Shown: piece after piece, positions 6,714 to 13,036 of the stretch | Numbering within the stretch: the stretch's first letter is position 1 | How the letters are laid out: every line of letters starts with the position of its first letter | DNA from: JBOHPP01 sp050731755 | GTDB taxonomy: Bacteria > Methylomirabilota > Methylomirabilia > Rokubacteriales > CSP1-6 | Length of the DNA: 15,049 nucleotides | Assembly (NCBI GenBank): GCA_050731755.1 | Contig: JBOHPP010000206.1 | Span: forward strand, 1 to 15,049 | Direction: 5' to 3' | The notes under the pieces: generated by a model | Told to the model about the DNA's origin: nothing | What the model saw: only the letters and a program-made list of their open reading frames with translations | Databases searched by the model: none | Program-made: the position numbers and the translations under genes

Positions 6714-7598
6714 ATGTCCGCGAATCGACACGGCACAGTAGTGGGTCCGCCGATGGTCGTCGGCACCGACGTGGGCGCGACCTGGATCCGGGTGGTGGCG
6801 CTCCGTGGTGACCGACCCGTGCTTCGGCTCGCGGCCTCTGCTTCCGCGGTGCGGGAAGTGGGTAAGTTTTTGCTGACCGTCTGGAAACGTCGTCGCTGGA
6901 TGCGGTCCGACGTGGCCGCCCTGGCGGTCGCCACTCGTGGGATTTGGACCGGTCGAGAGTGCCGGGCTCAGGAACGCCGCTTACGCCGCCTGGCATTGCG
7001 GGTGATCGTGCTGTCCGACGCCCAGGCCGCCTTCCTGGGCGCCCTGGGTTTTCGTCCCGGCGTGCTGATCCTGGCCGGCACGGGGTCGATCGTTCTGGGT
7101 CGCAACGGCCGTGGGCGGTGGGCGCGTGCGGGAGGACTCGGCCCGCTCCTCGGCGACGAGGGCTCGGCGTTCTGGGTGGCCCGTGAATGGTTGCGGACGA
7201 CCACCCGGGGCGAGGACTTCGCGCCGGTGCGCCGCCTGGTGACCTCGGCTGATGCCGTGGCTCGTATCGCCCGCCGCGCGCCAGCCGTCGTGAGACGAGC
7301 GCGCCGCGGTGACCGGCGCGCGCGCGCCATCGTCCACGCGGCGCAGGCTCACCTCGCCGCCCAGGCTCTCGACGTCACCCGCCGATTGAGACTGCCGGCG
7401 CCGGTCGCCCTGAGCTGGGCGGGCAGCGTCGTGGCTGATGAGTGGTTCCGCGCCGGTCTGCGCCGCGCCGTGGCCCGAGCGGGGCTCCGGGCCCGATGGG
7501 TGGCGCCCGAAGCCGAGGCGGTGATGGCGGCCGTGCGCCTGGCCGCGCGGTTGGCGGCCTCGACGCGCGGGCGCCGCGAGGCGAACGTTCGGGTGTAA
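6714..7598 (+). CDS. BadF/BadG-family amino-sugar kinase (NagK/MurK-like)
   Basis: ASKHA-fold kinase of the BadF/BadG/BcrA/BcrD group, which includes the GlcNAc kinase NagK and the clostridial MurNAc/GlcNAc kinase MurK. Over 294 aa it shows the first phosphate loop VVGTDVGATWIRV (about 15-27), the catalytic Asp in LSDAQAA (Asp102), the second loop LAGTGSIVLG (120-129) and the GlcNAc-kinase signature RAGGLGPLLGDEGS (138-151). The C-terminal half is unusually rich in Arg and Ala. It could phosphorylate MurNAc to feed MurQ, or GlcNAc released by NagZ; the sequence does not decide which. Start: the ATG at 6714 has GGAAG about 8 nt upstream; the ATG at 6753 would start right at VVGTDVG and is a real alternative. 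The ferredoxin-like gene follows after 15 nt, suggesting co-transcription. Confidence 0.85.
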   Translation: MSANRHGTVVGPPMVVGTDVGATWIRVVALRGDRPVLRLAASASAVREVGKFLLTVWKRRRWMRSDVAALAVATRGIWTGRECRAQERRLRRLALRVIVLSDAQAAFLGALGFRPGVLILAGTGSIVLGRNGRGRWARAGGLGPLLGDEGSAFWVAREWLRTTTRGEDFAPVRRLVTSADAVARIARRAPAVVRRARRGDRRARAIVHAAQAHLAAQALDVTRRLRLPAPVALSWAGSVVADEWFRAGLRRAVARAGLRARWVAPEAEAVMAAVRLAARLAASTRGRREANVRV

Positions 7599-7613
7599 GC
7601 TCCGGCGGCGATC

Positions 7614-7994
7614 ATGAAGGCCCGGCCGCCATCGGAGCCGCTCCGCCGACGGCTGGTCATCACCGTGTGCCCACGGGAGGCCGGCTCGGTCGCGCTGTCA
7701 GTGATGGCGGGCGGCCGGGCGGTGCGGCTCGACGCCGAAGCCATCCTGCTCCAACTCGCCGCGCTCGTCGCCGAGCGCAGGCTCGGCCACCTCGTGAGCG
7801 TTCGCGAAGGCTGCGCGGGCGCCTGCGCCGGTCGCGGGCCCAACGTGAGCGTGGCGATCTATCCCGCCCCGCGGCCGGGCGCGGCGTCGAGCCAGGTCGC
7901 CATCGGCTGGAAGACCTACGTGTATTCGCTCGCGACCCTGCCCTGCCTGGCCCGCATCATCGACGACAACCTGCTCCCCTGGGCATCGGTGTGA
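7614..7994 (+). CDS. Thioredoxin-like [2Fe-2S] ferredoxin-type protein, possibly metal-binding
   Basis: The 126-aa protein shows VREGCAGACAGRGPNVSVAI (63-82), very like the GCxGxCxxGPNVxV signature of thioredoxin-like [2Fe-2S] ferredoxins, then ...YSLATLPCLARIIDDNL, matching their C-terminal helix. It has only four cysteines: 19, 67, 71 and 111. Cys67 and Cys71 fit the C-x3-C pair, and Cys19 sits in the first strand (VITVCPREAG). The usual second N-terminal cysteine is absent, while Cys111 lies near the C-terminus. It may bind a cluster with a rearranged ligand set or another metal; DUF1636-type metal-binding proteins are an alternative. It follows the kinase by 15 nt, has no Shine-Dalgarno, and its stop codon lies inside the first arm of a long inverted repeat. 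Confidence 0.6.
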   Translation: MKARPPSEPLRRRLVITVCPREAGSVALSVMAGGRAVRLDAEAILLQLAALVAERRLGHLVSVREGCAGACAGRGPNVSVAIYPAPRPGAASSQVAIGWKTYVYSLATLPCLARIIDDNLLPWASV

Positions 7995-8101
7995 CACGCT
8001 GAAGCGCGGCCCGCCGGGCCGCATGACCAGCCAGACGAGGCGCCACGCGTTCGAATGACCGCATTCGAGCGCGGGCTCCGCCCGCGCGCGCGTGTCACAC
8101 C
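7988..8101. repeat. 114-nt cloverleaf-like inverted-repeat element
   Basis: A perfect 12-bp terminal inverted repeat (GGTGTGACACGC at 7988-7999, its complement at 8090-8101) encloses three hairpins. These are GCGGCCC/GGGCCGC (8006-8012/8016-8022, 3-nt loop), TCGAATG/CATTCGA (8051-8057/8062-8068, 4-nt loop) and GCGCGGGC/GCCCGCGC (8069-8076/8080-8087, 3-nt loop). The stop codon of the ferredoxin-like gene lies in the left arm. It sits between convergent genes. It could be a bidirectional terminator, a structured RNA or a small non-autonomous mobile element; no target-site duplication directly abuts the arms. Confidence 0.75.
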
Positions 8102-8105
8102 CCGG

Positions 8106-8133
8106 GCAAATGGGGAGGTTTGGAGGGGGATGG
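8106..8133 (-). repeat. Half copy of the palindromic repeat (tail and one arm)
   Basis: GCAAATGGGGAGGTTTGG followed by AGGGGGATGG matches the stretch at 8148-8174 with one substitution and one inserted base, at a spacing of 42 nt. The second arm of the palindrome is missing, so this is a truncated member of the family. Confidence 0.7.
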
Positions 8134-8161
8134 TCGTCGCACCTGGCGCAAACGGGGAGGT

Positions 8162-8190
8162 TTGGAGGGGGTGGCCGCTACCCCCTCCAA
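8162..8190 (-). repeat. Palindromic repeat unit 2 downstream of corA
   Basis: Arms TTGGAGGGGGT (8162-8172) and ACCCCCTCCAA (8180-8190) with loop GGCCGCT. Relative to unit 1 the last base pair of the stem is changed on both sides (C/G to T/A), so pairing is kept. That compensatory change argues that the hairpin matters. Its outer flank (8148-8161) carries the same tail as the nagZ copy. Confidence 0.85.
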
Positions 8191-8200
8191 TATGATGATC

Positions 8201-8265
8201 TGGAGGGGGCGGCCGCTGCCCCCTCCAACTTCATGATGGGGCCGTCGAGTCTCCCTCCGAGTGGT
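8201..8265 (-). repeat. Palindromic repeat unit 1 directly following the corA stop codon
   Basis: Arms TGGAGGGGGC (8201-8210) and GCCCCCTCCA (8218-8227) with loop GGCCGCT. Read on the corA strand, the bases between the stop and the hairpin contain TCGGAGGGAGACTCGACGG and AGTT, the same order as behind nagZ. Units 1 and 2 are separated by 10 nt and may act as tandem terminators for corA. Confidence 0.85.
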
Positions 8266-9246
8266 CTAAAGCCACCCGGTCCGCTTGAAGCGGTAATAGA
8301 GAAACCCGCAGGCGCCGACCATCAGGCCCATGATCAGCGGATAGCCCCAGGGCCACCCCAGCTCGGGCATGAACCGGAAGTTCATGCCGTAGATGCTGGC
8401 GATCAGCGTGGGAACGGCGACGATGGCGCCCCAGCCGGTCAGCCGCCTGACGACCTCGTTCTGGGACACCGAGATCAGCGAGAGGTTCGCCTCCAGCGCG
8501 GTCGTCAGCAGCTCGCGCAGGGTGTCGATCATCTCGTTGATCCGTACCACGTGGTCGTACACGTCGCGGAAATAGGGACGGGTGTCCTCCGGGATGAGCT
8601 CGAGATCCGACCTGATGAGTCGGTTACAGATGTCGATCAGGGGCGAGACGGCCTTCTTCACCTCCAGCAGCTCGCGCTTGAGGCCGTAGATGCGGGAGGT
8701 CGTCTGCCGATCGAACGCCTCGCCGAAGATGACGTCCTCCAGGACGTCCAGCTCGTCCTCCAGGGCCTCGACCACGGGAAAGTATTGGTCGACGATGAAG
8801 TCCATCAGGGCGTAGAGCACGAAGCCGGGCCCCTGGACCAACAGCGCCGGGTTGGCTTCGCAGCGCGCCCGCACCGCCGCGTAGGACAGCGACGAGCCGT
8901 GGCGGACGGACACCACGTAGCGGGGACCCACGAAGATATGGGTCTCGCCCATCTCAACCCGTCCGGCGCCGGGCTCCGTGCGGACCGTGCGCAGAACGAC
9001 GAACAGGGAGTCGTCGTAGCGCTCGAGCTTGGGCCGCTGGTGCGCGCGCAGCGCGTCCTCGATGGCGAGGTCGTGGAGCCCGAACTCGGCCTGCACCCGG
9101 CGGAGGAGGACCTCATCCGGCGCGTGCAGGCCGATCCAGATGAAGCGTTCGTCGTCCTGCTTGAGGACCTCGCTGATGTCCGCCAGGGCGACGTCGGCGA
9201 CGCGGCGACCCTCCGCGTAGGCGGCGCAGTTGACGACCCCGCTCAT
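8266..9246 (-). CDS. corA: CorA-family magnesium/divalent-cation channel
   Basis: CorA forms pentameric inner-membrane Mg2+ channels (some members move Co2+, Ni2+ or Zn2+). The 326-aa product has the N-terminal alpha/beta cytoplasmic domain (FIWIGLHAPDEVLL, IEDALRAHQRPKLERYDDSL, FVGPRYVVSVRH). The long stalk helices follow, through INEMIDTLRELLTTALEANL. Then comes the first transmembrane helix ending in the signature IYGMNF (GMN at 287-289), a short FRFMPELGWPWG loop, a second helix and the basic tail YRFKRTGWL. Length and order are normal. Start: the ATG at 9246 has GGGAGGAG 5 nt upstream. A TACGCT box at 9267-9272 on the same strand lies about 20 nt upstream and could be its own promoter. 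The operon ending at 9296 lies 49 nt upstream, so read-through is also possible. Palindromic repeats follow the stop. Confidence 0.95.
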   Translation of the reverse strand: MSGVVNCAAYAEGRRVADVALADISEVLKQDDERFIWIGLHAPDEVLLRRVQAEFGLHDLAIEDALRAHQRPKLERYDDSLFVVLRTVRTEPGAGRVEMGETHIFVGPRYVVSVRHGSSLSYAAVRARCEANPALLVQGPGFVLYALMDFIVDQYFPVVEALEDELDVLEDVIFGEAFDRQTTSRIYGLKRELLEVKKAVSPLIDICNRLIRSDLELIPEDTRPYFRDVYDHVVRINEMIDTLRELLTTALEANLSLISVSQNEVVRRLTGWGAIVAVPTLIASIYGMNFRFMPELGWPWGYPLIMGLMVGACGFLYYRFKRTGWL

Positions 9247-9295
9247 GGCCGCTCCTCCCGCTTCCCAGCGTACCGCGACCGGCCGCGGCCGCCGC

Positions 9296-9544
9296 TCACC
9301 TTCCCTCCGCGGCGGCAATCAGTGACGGCAGCTCCTTCACCCACTCTTCGATGGGGCGCTCGGCCTCGACGGTGATCTCCAGCTTGCCGTTCGGCAGCCG
9401 CCGCACGCGGCCGGGCGAGGCCGGTCCCAGCGGAATGACGAGCCGCTCCCGGTGGATGCCCAAGGCGTCGGTGACGCCGAAGATGGCGTCGATCTCCTTC
9501 ATGGTGACGACGTCGAGCACCGGCTCCGTGTCCTCCACCGTCAC
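9296..9544 (-). CDS. Hypothetical 82-aa protein, last gene of the ybaK-ldh2 operon
   Basis: Not recognised. Read from the GTG at 9544, it overlaps the dehydrogenase stop by 4 nt (GTGA), a usual sign of translational coupling. The protein begins VTVEDTEPVLDVVTMKEIDA and has a central ALGIHRERLVIPLGPASPG. It ends in an apparent beta-hairpin plus helix, NGKLEITVEAERPIEEWVKE. It is acidic and soluble, with no cysteine, membrane segment or signal peptide. The strong GC pattern at third positions and the tight overlap argue it is real. A small accessory or substrate-binding partner of the dehydrogenase is possible, but nothing in the sequence shows it. Confidence 0.65.
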   Translation of the reverse strand: MTVEDTEPVLDVVTMKEIDAIFGVTDALGIHRERLVIPLGPASPGRVRRLPNGKLEITVEAERPIEEWVKELPSLIAAAEGR

Positions 9545-10575
9545 GCGGTCACGTCGACCTCGGCGGCGCACGCCGCGATCTGGCGCCACGTCTCGTCCTC
9601 GATGGGAATGCCGCCGGCCCGGCGCTCGCGCTCCATGCGCGCCTCGGGCTCGCCGGGAATCAGGATCTCGGAGGCCCCAGCCGCCAGCGGGGCCGACCGG
9701 ACGAAGGCGAAGAGGCTGTCCACCTGAGCGTGGAAGGCCTCGGGCGCGAGGAAGCGACTCGGGTCGAGGCACAGGATGAGCGTGCCGTTCTGCACGGGGC
9801 CGGGGGTCGCCCGGGCGGGCCCGGTCCCCGAGAGGATCCCGCCCAGGATCTCCACCGCCAGCGCGAGCCCGTACCCCTTATGGCCCCCCACGGTGAGCAG
9901 CGATCCCGGCGGATTGGCGTAGAACTCACGCGGATCCGTGGAAGGCCGGCCCGCTCCGTTCAGGATGATCCCCGGCGCGACGGCCTCGCCGCGGTTGAGC
10001 TTCACCTTCAGCTTGCCCTCGGCGATGACGCTGGTGGCCAGGTCGAGCGACATGGCGACGGTGCCGGCGAGGCCGGGGATGGCGATGGCGTGGGGATTCG
10101 TCCCCAGGCGCCGCGCCGCCCCGCCCCAGGGCGCCACGTTGAGCGACATGGGCGCGTTCACCCACAGCATCCCGATCAGCCCCTGGGCGGCGGCCATCTC
10201 GGCGTAGTCGGCCAGGCGGCCCACGTGATTCGTACGCTTGAGCGTCACCGCCGCCAGTCCCTGCGCCCGGGCCTTGTCGATGGCCAGGGCGATCCCCCGG
10301 CGCGCCACCACCTGACCGAAGCCGAGGTCGCCGTCGATCATCGCGACAGTCGGCGTCTCGGCCTCCATCCGGATCGACGGCGTCGGGTTCACCTCCCCCG
10401 CCTTCATGGCCCGCACGTAGTGGGGGATGCGGATGACGCCGTGGGAGTCGTGCCCCCTCAGATTGGCGCGCACGAGCAGCGTCGCGATCCAGGCGGCGTC
10501 GCCGGGCGGCACGCCGCGAGCCGCGAAGATGTCCCGGGTGAGCTGCTCGAGCTTGCCGGTATCGATCGTCGGCAT
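9541..10575 (-). CDS. Malate/L-lactate dehydrogenase family (Ldh2) oxidoreductase
   Basis: NAD(P)-dependent 2-hydroxyacid dehydrogenase of the Ldh_2 family, which is unrelated to the Rossmann-type lactate dehydrogenases and includes malate, sulfolactate, ureidoglycolate and 2,3-diketogulonate enzymes. The 344-aa protein shows the family hallmarks RANLRGHDSHGVIRIPHYV (36-54, with the active-site His in DSHG), TLKRTNHVGRLADY, WVNAPMSLNVAPWGGAARRL, GTNPHAIAIPG and HKGYGLALAVEILGGILSG. The exact substrate cannot be told from sequence. Start: the ATG at 10575 overlaps the TGA of the ybaK-like gene by one base (TGATG), and the 3' end overlaps the next gene by 4 nt. MurQ releases D-lactate elsewhere in this window, but an Ldh2 link to that is only a guess. 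Confidence 0.9.
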   Translation of the reverse strand: MPTIDTGKLEQLTRDIFAARGVPPGDAAWIATLLVRANLRGHDSHGVIRIPHYVRAMKAGEVNPTPSIRMEAETPTVAMIDGDLGFGQVVARRGIALAIDKARAQGLAAVTLKRTNHVGRLADYAEMAAAQGLIGMLWVNAPMSLNVAPWGGAARRLGTNPHAIAIPGLAGTVAMSLDLATSVIAEGKLKVKLNRGEAVAPGIILNGAGRPSTDPREFYANPPGSLLTVGGHKGYGLALAVEILGGILSGTGPARATPGPVQNGTLILCLDPSRFLAPEAFHAQVDSLFAFVRSAPLAAGASEILIPGEPEARMERERRAGGIPIEDETWRQIAACAAEVDVTA

Positions 10576-11054
10576 CAGGCCACCTTCACGACGCGCCCGC
10601 CACTCATCTTCACCAGGTCGGCGGGGACGAGCCGGAACAGCGCGTTCGGCGTGCCGGCGGCCGCCCAGACCTCCTGGTACTTCATCAAGTCCTGGTCGAC
10701 GAACGTCTCGAGCGGCGTGGCGTGGCCGAGCGGCGGGATGCCGCCGATGGCGAACCCGGTGCGCTCGCGGACGAAGGCGGCCGGGGCCTTTTCCAGCGGC
10801 TCCTTGAGCAGAGCGCCGATGCGCCACTCGTTGACCTGGTTGGCGCCGCTGGTGATGACCAGCACGGCGCGGTCGGTTGGCTTCGTTTTGAAGATCAGCG
10901 ACTTGACGATCTGACCTACCTCGCAGCCCACCCGCTTCGCCGCCTCGGCGGCCGTGCGCGTGGGTTGCGCCGACTCCACGACCTGGTAGGCGAAGCCCAG
11001 GCTGGTCAGCACGTCCTGCACTTTCTGCGCGCTGGGGCTCAGGGGCTCGGGCAC
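10575..11054 (-). CDS. YbaK/ProX-type aminoacyl-tRNA deacylase (editing domain protein)
   Basis: Free-standing member of the YbaK/aminoacyl-tRNA-synthetase-associated domain family, whose members hydrolyse mischarged tRNAs such as Cys-tRNAPro or Ala-tRNAPro. The 159-aa product carries EVGQIVKSLIFK (45-56), with Lys51 at the place of the essential YbaK lysine, then GANQVNEW, the substrate loop FAIGGIPPLGH and VWAAAGTPNALFRL. Which amino acid it edits cannot be told. Start: I chose the GTG at 11054, giving MPEPLSPSAQKV, because the upstream extension is not family-like and crosses the divergent promoter. TAGTGT lies 7 nt upstream and there is no Shine-Dalgarno, so the mRNA is probably leaderless. 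It is the first gene of a three-gene overlapped operon with the dehydrogenase and the 82-aa gene. Confidence 0.88.
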   Translation of the reverse strand: MPEPLSPSAQKVQDVLTSLGFAYQVVESAQPTRTAAEAAKRVGCEVGQIVKSLIFKTKPTDRAVLVITSGANQVNEWRIGALLKEPLEKAPAAFVRERTGFAIGGIPPLGHATPLETFVDQDLMKYQEVWAAAGTPNALFRLVPADLVKMSGGRVVKVA

Positions 11055-11060
11055 GATTGC

Positions 11061-11067
11061 TACACTA
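11061..11067. promoter_or_regulatory. Overlapping divergent -10 boxes between the ybaK-like and DUF523 genes
   Basis: TACACT (11061-11066, plus) and TAGTGT (11067-11062, minus) are read from the same seven base pairs. The minus box ends 7 nt before the GTG at 11054; the plus box ends 10 nt before the ATG at 11077. The start codons are only 22 nt apart, so both promoters must share this site. Confidence 0.5.
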
Positions 11068-11076
11068 TGCGAGCCG

Positions 11077-11679
11077 ATGCAGAAAATCGAGACCCAAAAG
11101 CACGGTGTACGGCCGCGCGTCGGGATCTCCGCCTGCCTCCTGGGGGACCGCGTTCGGTACGATGGCGGCCACAAGCGCGATCCCGTCGTAGCCGGCACCC
11201 TCGGAGCCTTGGTGGAGTGGGTGCCGGTCTGCCCCGAGGTCGAGATCGGGCTCGGCGGGCCCCGCCCGCCGATCCGCCTGGCCGGCTCGCCTCGGGTTCC
11301 CCGGCTCGTGGTGGCCGAGACGGGCGAGGACCTGACCGGGCGGATGCGGCGCTTCGCCGAGGACAAGGCCGCCGACCTCCTGCGGCTCGGCCTCGACGGC
11401 TACGTCTTCAAGAGCCGCTCGCCCTCCTGCGGGCTGATCGGCGTTCCGGTTCAGGGCCGAAGCGGCAGCGGTCGCCGGCTGGGTCGGGGCCTCTACGCGA
11501 GCACGTTGCTCGACCGCTTACCCACGCTGCCGGCGGAGGAGGAAGGTCGGCTCCACGATCCGGCCATCCGTAAGAGGTTCCTCGAGCGCGTCTTCGCGGC
11601 CGCTCGGGGCCGCCGCCGGCTCAGGCGGTCGCCGAGGATCCGATCAGCGCGCGCTCGGCGGCGACCTCGCCCGACCTGA
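11077..11679 (+). CDS. DUF523 / TudS-like protein (putative [4Fe-4S] desulfidase)
   Basis: Members of DUF523 characterised as TudS remove sulfur from thiouracil with a [4Fe-4S] cluster held by three cysteines. The family signatures are all present: VGISACLLGDRVRYDGGHK (15-33), VPVCPEVEIGLGGPRPPIRL (49-68) and FKSRSPSCGLIG (111-122), with the ligands Cys20, Cys52 and Cys118. The family's usual end, LPAEEEGRLHDPAIRKRFLERVF, is followed here by about 30 extra residues that are almost half Arg. These residues arise because the frame runs 59 nt into the 3' end of the convergent hemY. Start: the ATG at 11077, shortly after a TACACT box; no Shine-Dalgarno. The domain call is strong, while the physiological substrate (thio-modified nucleobase or another) is inferred. 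Confidence 0.9.
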   Translation: MQKIETQKHGVRPRVGISACLLGDRVRYDGGHKRDPVVAGTLGALVEWVPVCPEVEIGLGGPRPPIRLAGSPRVPRLVVAETGEDLTGRMRRFAEDKAADLLRLGLDGYVFKSRSPSCGLIGVPVQGRSGSGRRLGRGLYASTLLDRLPTLPAEEEGRLHDPAIRKRFLERVFAAARGRRRLRRSPRIRSARARRRPRPT

Positions 11680-13036
11680 CACAGTCGGCGATGCCGACCC
11701 CGCGGTAGGCGGCCCCAGCCAGGGAAAGTCCAGGCGCCGCAGCGACCCGGCGCTCGATCGCCTCCACGTGGCTCCCGTGCCCGACGCCGTACTGCGGCAT
11801 CGACGCCGGATGCCGGTGCACTCGGGCAAGCACGGGCTCGACGGCGACGCCGAGCGCCGCTCTGAGCTCCTCGCGGGCCCGCCTCACCAGGCCGGCGTCC
11901 TCGTCCTCCAGCACGCTGCCACCGAGCGCGCCGCCCAGGAAGCAGCGCAGCAGTGCCTGGCCCTCCGGAGCCCGCCCCGGGTACTTCACGCTCGAGAACG
12001 TGCAGGCGAGCAGGCTCCGGCCCTCGACGCGGGGGACGACGAAGCCGAAGCCGTCGAGCGGATGAGGGACGTCGGCGCGGCGGTACCCGAGCGACACGGT
12101 GGCCGACGACGCGTACGGGACCCCCTGCAGCATCGCCGCCAGCGGAGGGTCGACGTAGCGCAGCAGGCGGCTGGCCGCGTAGGCCTCGGTGGCTACGATG
12201 ACGTGGTCGGCCTCGACGGCGCCGTCCTTTCCATCGACGTGCCAGTGCGCGCCACGCCGCTCGATCGTACTCACGCGCCGCTTGAGCTGGACGCTGCCGG
12301 CCGGCAGGCGCGACCCCAAGGCTTCCACCAGCTCGCCCATCCCGCCGGCCAGGGTGACGAAGAGGCTCCAGCGCGCCCCGCTGGTCCCCGCCGTGACCGC
12401 AGGACGGCGACGGGCGGCGCGCCAGAGACCGAGGATCACGCTGCGCTGGCTCCGCTCCAATTCGAGGAAGCGCGGCAGCGTGGCGCTCACGCTCAAGTCG
12501 TCGGGATCAGCGGTGTAGATGCCGGCGGCCAGCGGCTGAGCCACCCGCTCCAGCGCTTCGCGGCCCAGGCGGCGGCGCACGAAGGCGCCGAGGCTCTCGT
12601 CCTCGCCCGGCGTGCCACGAGGCAGGACGAGGTCGAGCGCCATCCGGGCCTTGCCCCGCCAGGAGAAGAGCCCGGAGGCCAGGAAGGGGCCCAGGCGCGC
12701 CGGGGCCAGGAGCTGAAACCCTTCGGGAAGCGGGTGCAGTCGTCCGCGGAACCAGACGAACGTTCGGCGAAACCGATCATCGGTCCCGACCAACCGATGC
12801 TCCAGGCCGAGCCGCCGGCAGAGGGTCAGCGCCCACGGCTTCTCGGACAGGAACGAGTCGGCGCCGGCCTCGACGAGGAACCCACCGGTACCCTCCGTCT
12901 CGATCGTGCCCCCCAGCCGCTCTCGCGCCTCGAGCACGGTGAGGGCGAGAGGCAGGCCTCGCTCGCGGGCGATCTCCAGGGCACGGTGCGCCGCGGCCAG
13001 ACCGGCGATGCCGCCGCCGACCACGACGAGCTTCAC
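11621..13036 (-). CDS. hemY: Protoporphyrinogen / coproporphyrinogen III oxidase, HemY type
   Basis: FAD- and oxygen-dependent oxidase of late haem synthesis. Members of this family make protoporphyrin IX, or coproporphyrin III in the coproporphyrin-dependent route (then called CgoX). The 471-aa protein opens with the dinucleotide motif VVVGGGIAGLAAAHRALE (4-21), followed by VLEARERLGGTIETE. The family sections GGFLVEAGADSFLSEKP, AGIYTADPDDLSVSATLP and the C-terminal FAD motif SLAGAAYRGVGIADCVRSG come next. Length is typical. Start: the GTG at 13036 overlaps the hemH stop by 4 nt (GTGA), so translation is probably coupled. It is last in hemE-hemH-hemY. Its final 59 nt overlap the convergent DUF523 gene. 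The sequence does not by itself separate the two substrates. Confidence 0.93.
   Translation of the reverse strand: MKLVVVGGGIAGLAAAHRALEIARERGLPLALTVLEARERLGGTIETEGTGGFLVEAGADSFLSEKPWALTLCRRLGLEHRLVGTDDRFRRTFVWFRGRLHPLPEGFQLLAPARLGPFLASGLFSWRGKARMALDLVLPRGTPGEDESLGAFVRRRLGREALERVAQPLAAGIYTADPDDLSVSATLPRFLELERSQRSVILGLWRAARRRPAVTAGTSGARWSLFVTLAGGMGELVEALGSRLPAGSVQLKRRVSTIERRGAHWHVDGKDGAVEADHVIVATEAYAASRLLRYVDPPLAAMLQGVPYASSATVSLGYRRADVPHPLDGFGFVVPRVEGRSLLACTFSSVKYPGRAPEGQALLRCFLGGALGGSVLEDEDAGLVRRAREELRAALGVAVEPVLARVHRHPASMPQYGVGHGSHVEAIERRVAAAPGLSLAGAAYRGVGIADCVRSGEVAAERALIGSSATA

Noticed and set aside
8040..8068. tRNA-like T-loop sequence GTTCGAAT
   Set aside because: The bases on either side (ACGCG and GACCG) cannot form a T stem, and no acceptor or anticodon arm fits; the motif belongs to the TCGAATG/CATTCGA hairpin.
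7981..8108. GGGCA on both sides of the cloverleaf as a target-site duplication
   Set aside because: The two copies are at different distances from the arms (2 nt and 2 nt plus an offset base context) and do not directly abut them, so they are not a convincing duplication.
8106..8230. CRISPR array
   Set aside because: The units are palindromic with irregular spacing and no unique spacers of constant length, and no cas gene is present.
8092..9375. Long plus-strand open frame opposite corA
   Set aside because: It is antisense to an unmistakable CorA and begins in repeat DNA.
9541..10575. Ldh2 enzyme as the lactate-consuming step of the MurQ pathway
   Set aside because: MurQ yields D-lactate, Ldh2 enzymes have many substrates, and the gene is 9 kb away in a different operon; too weak to claim.
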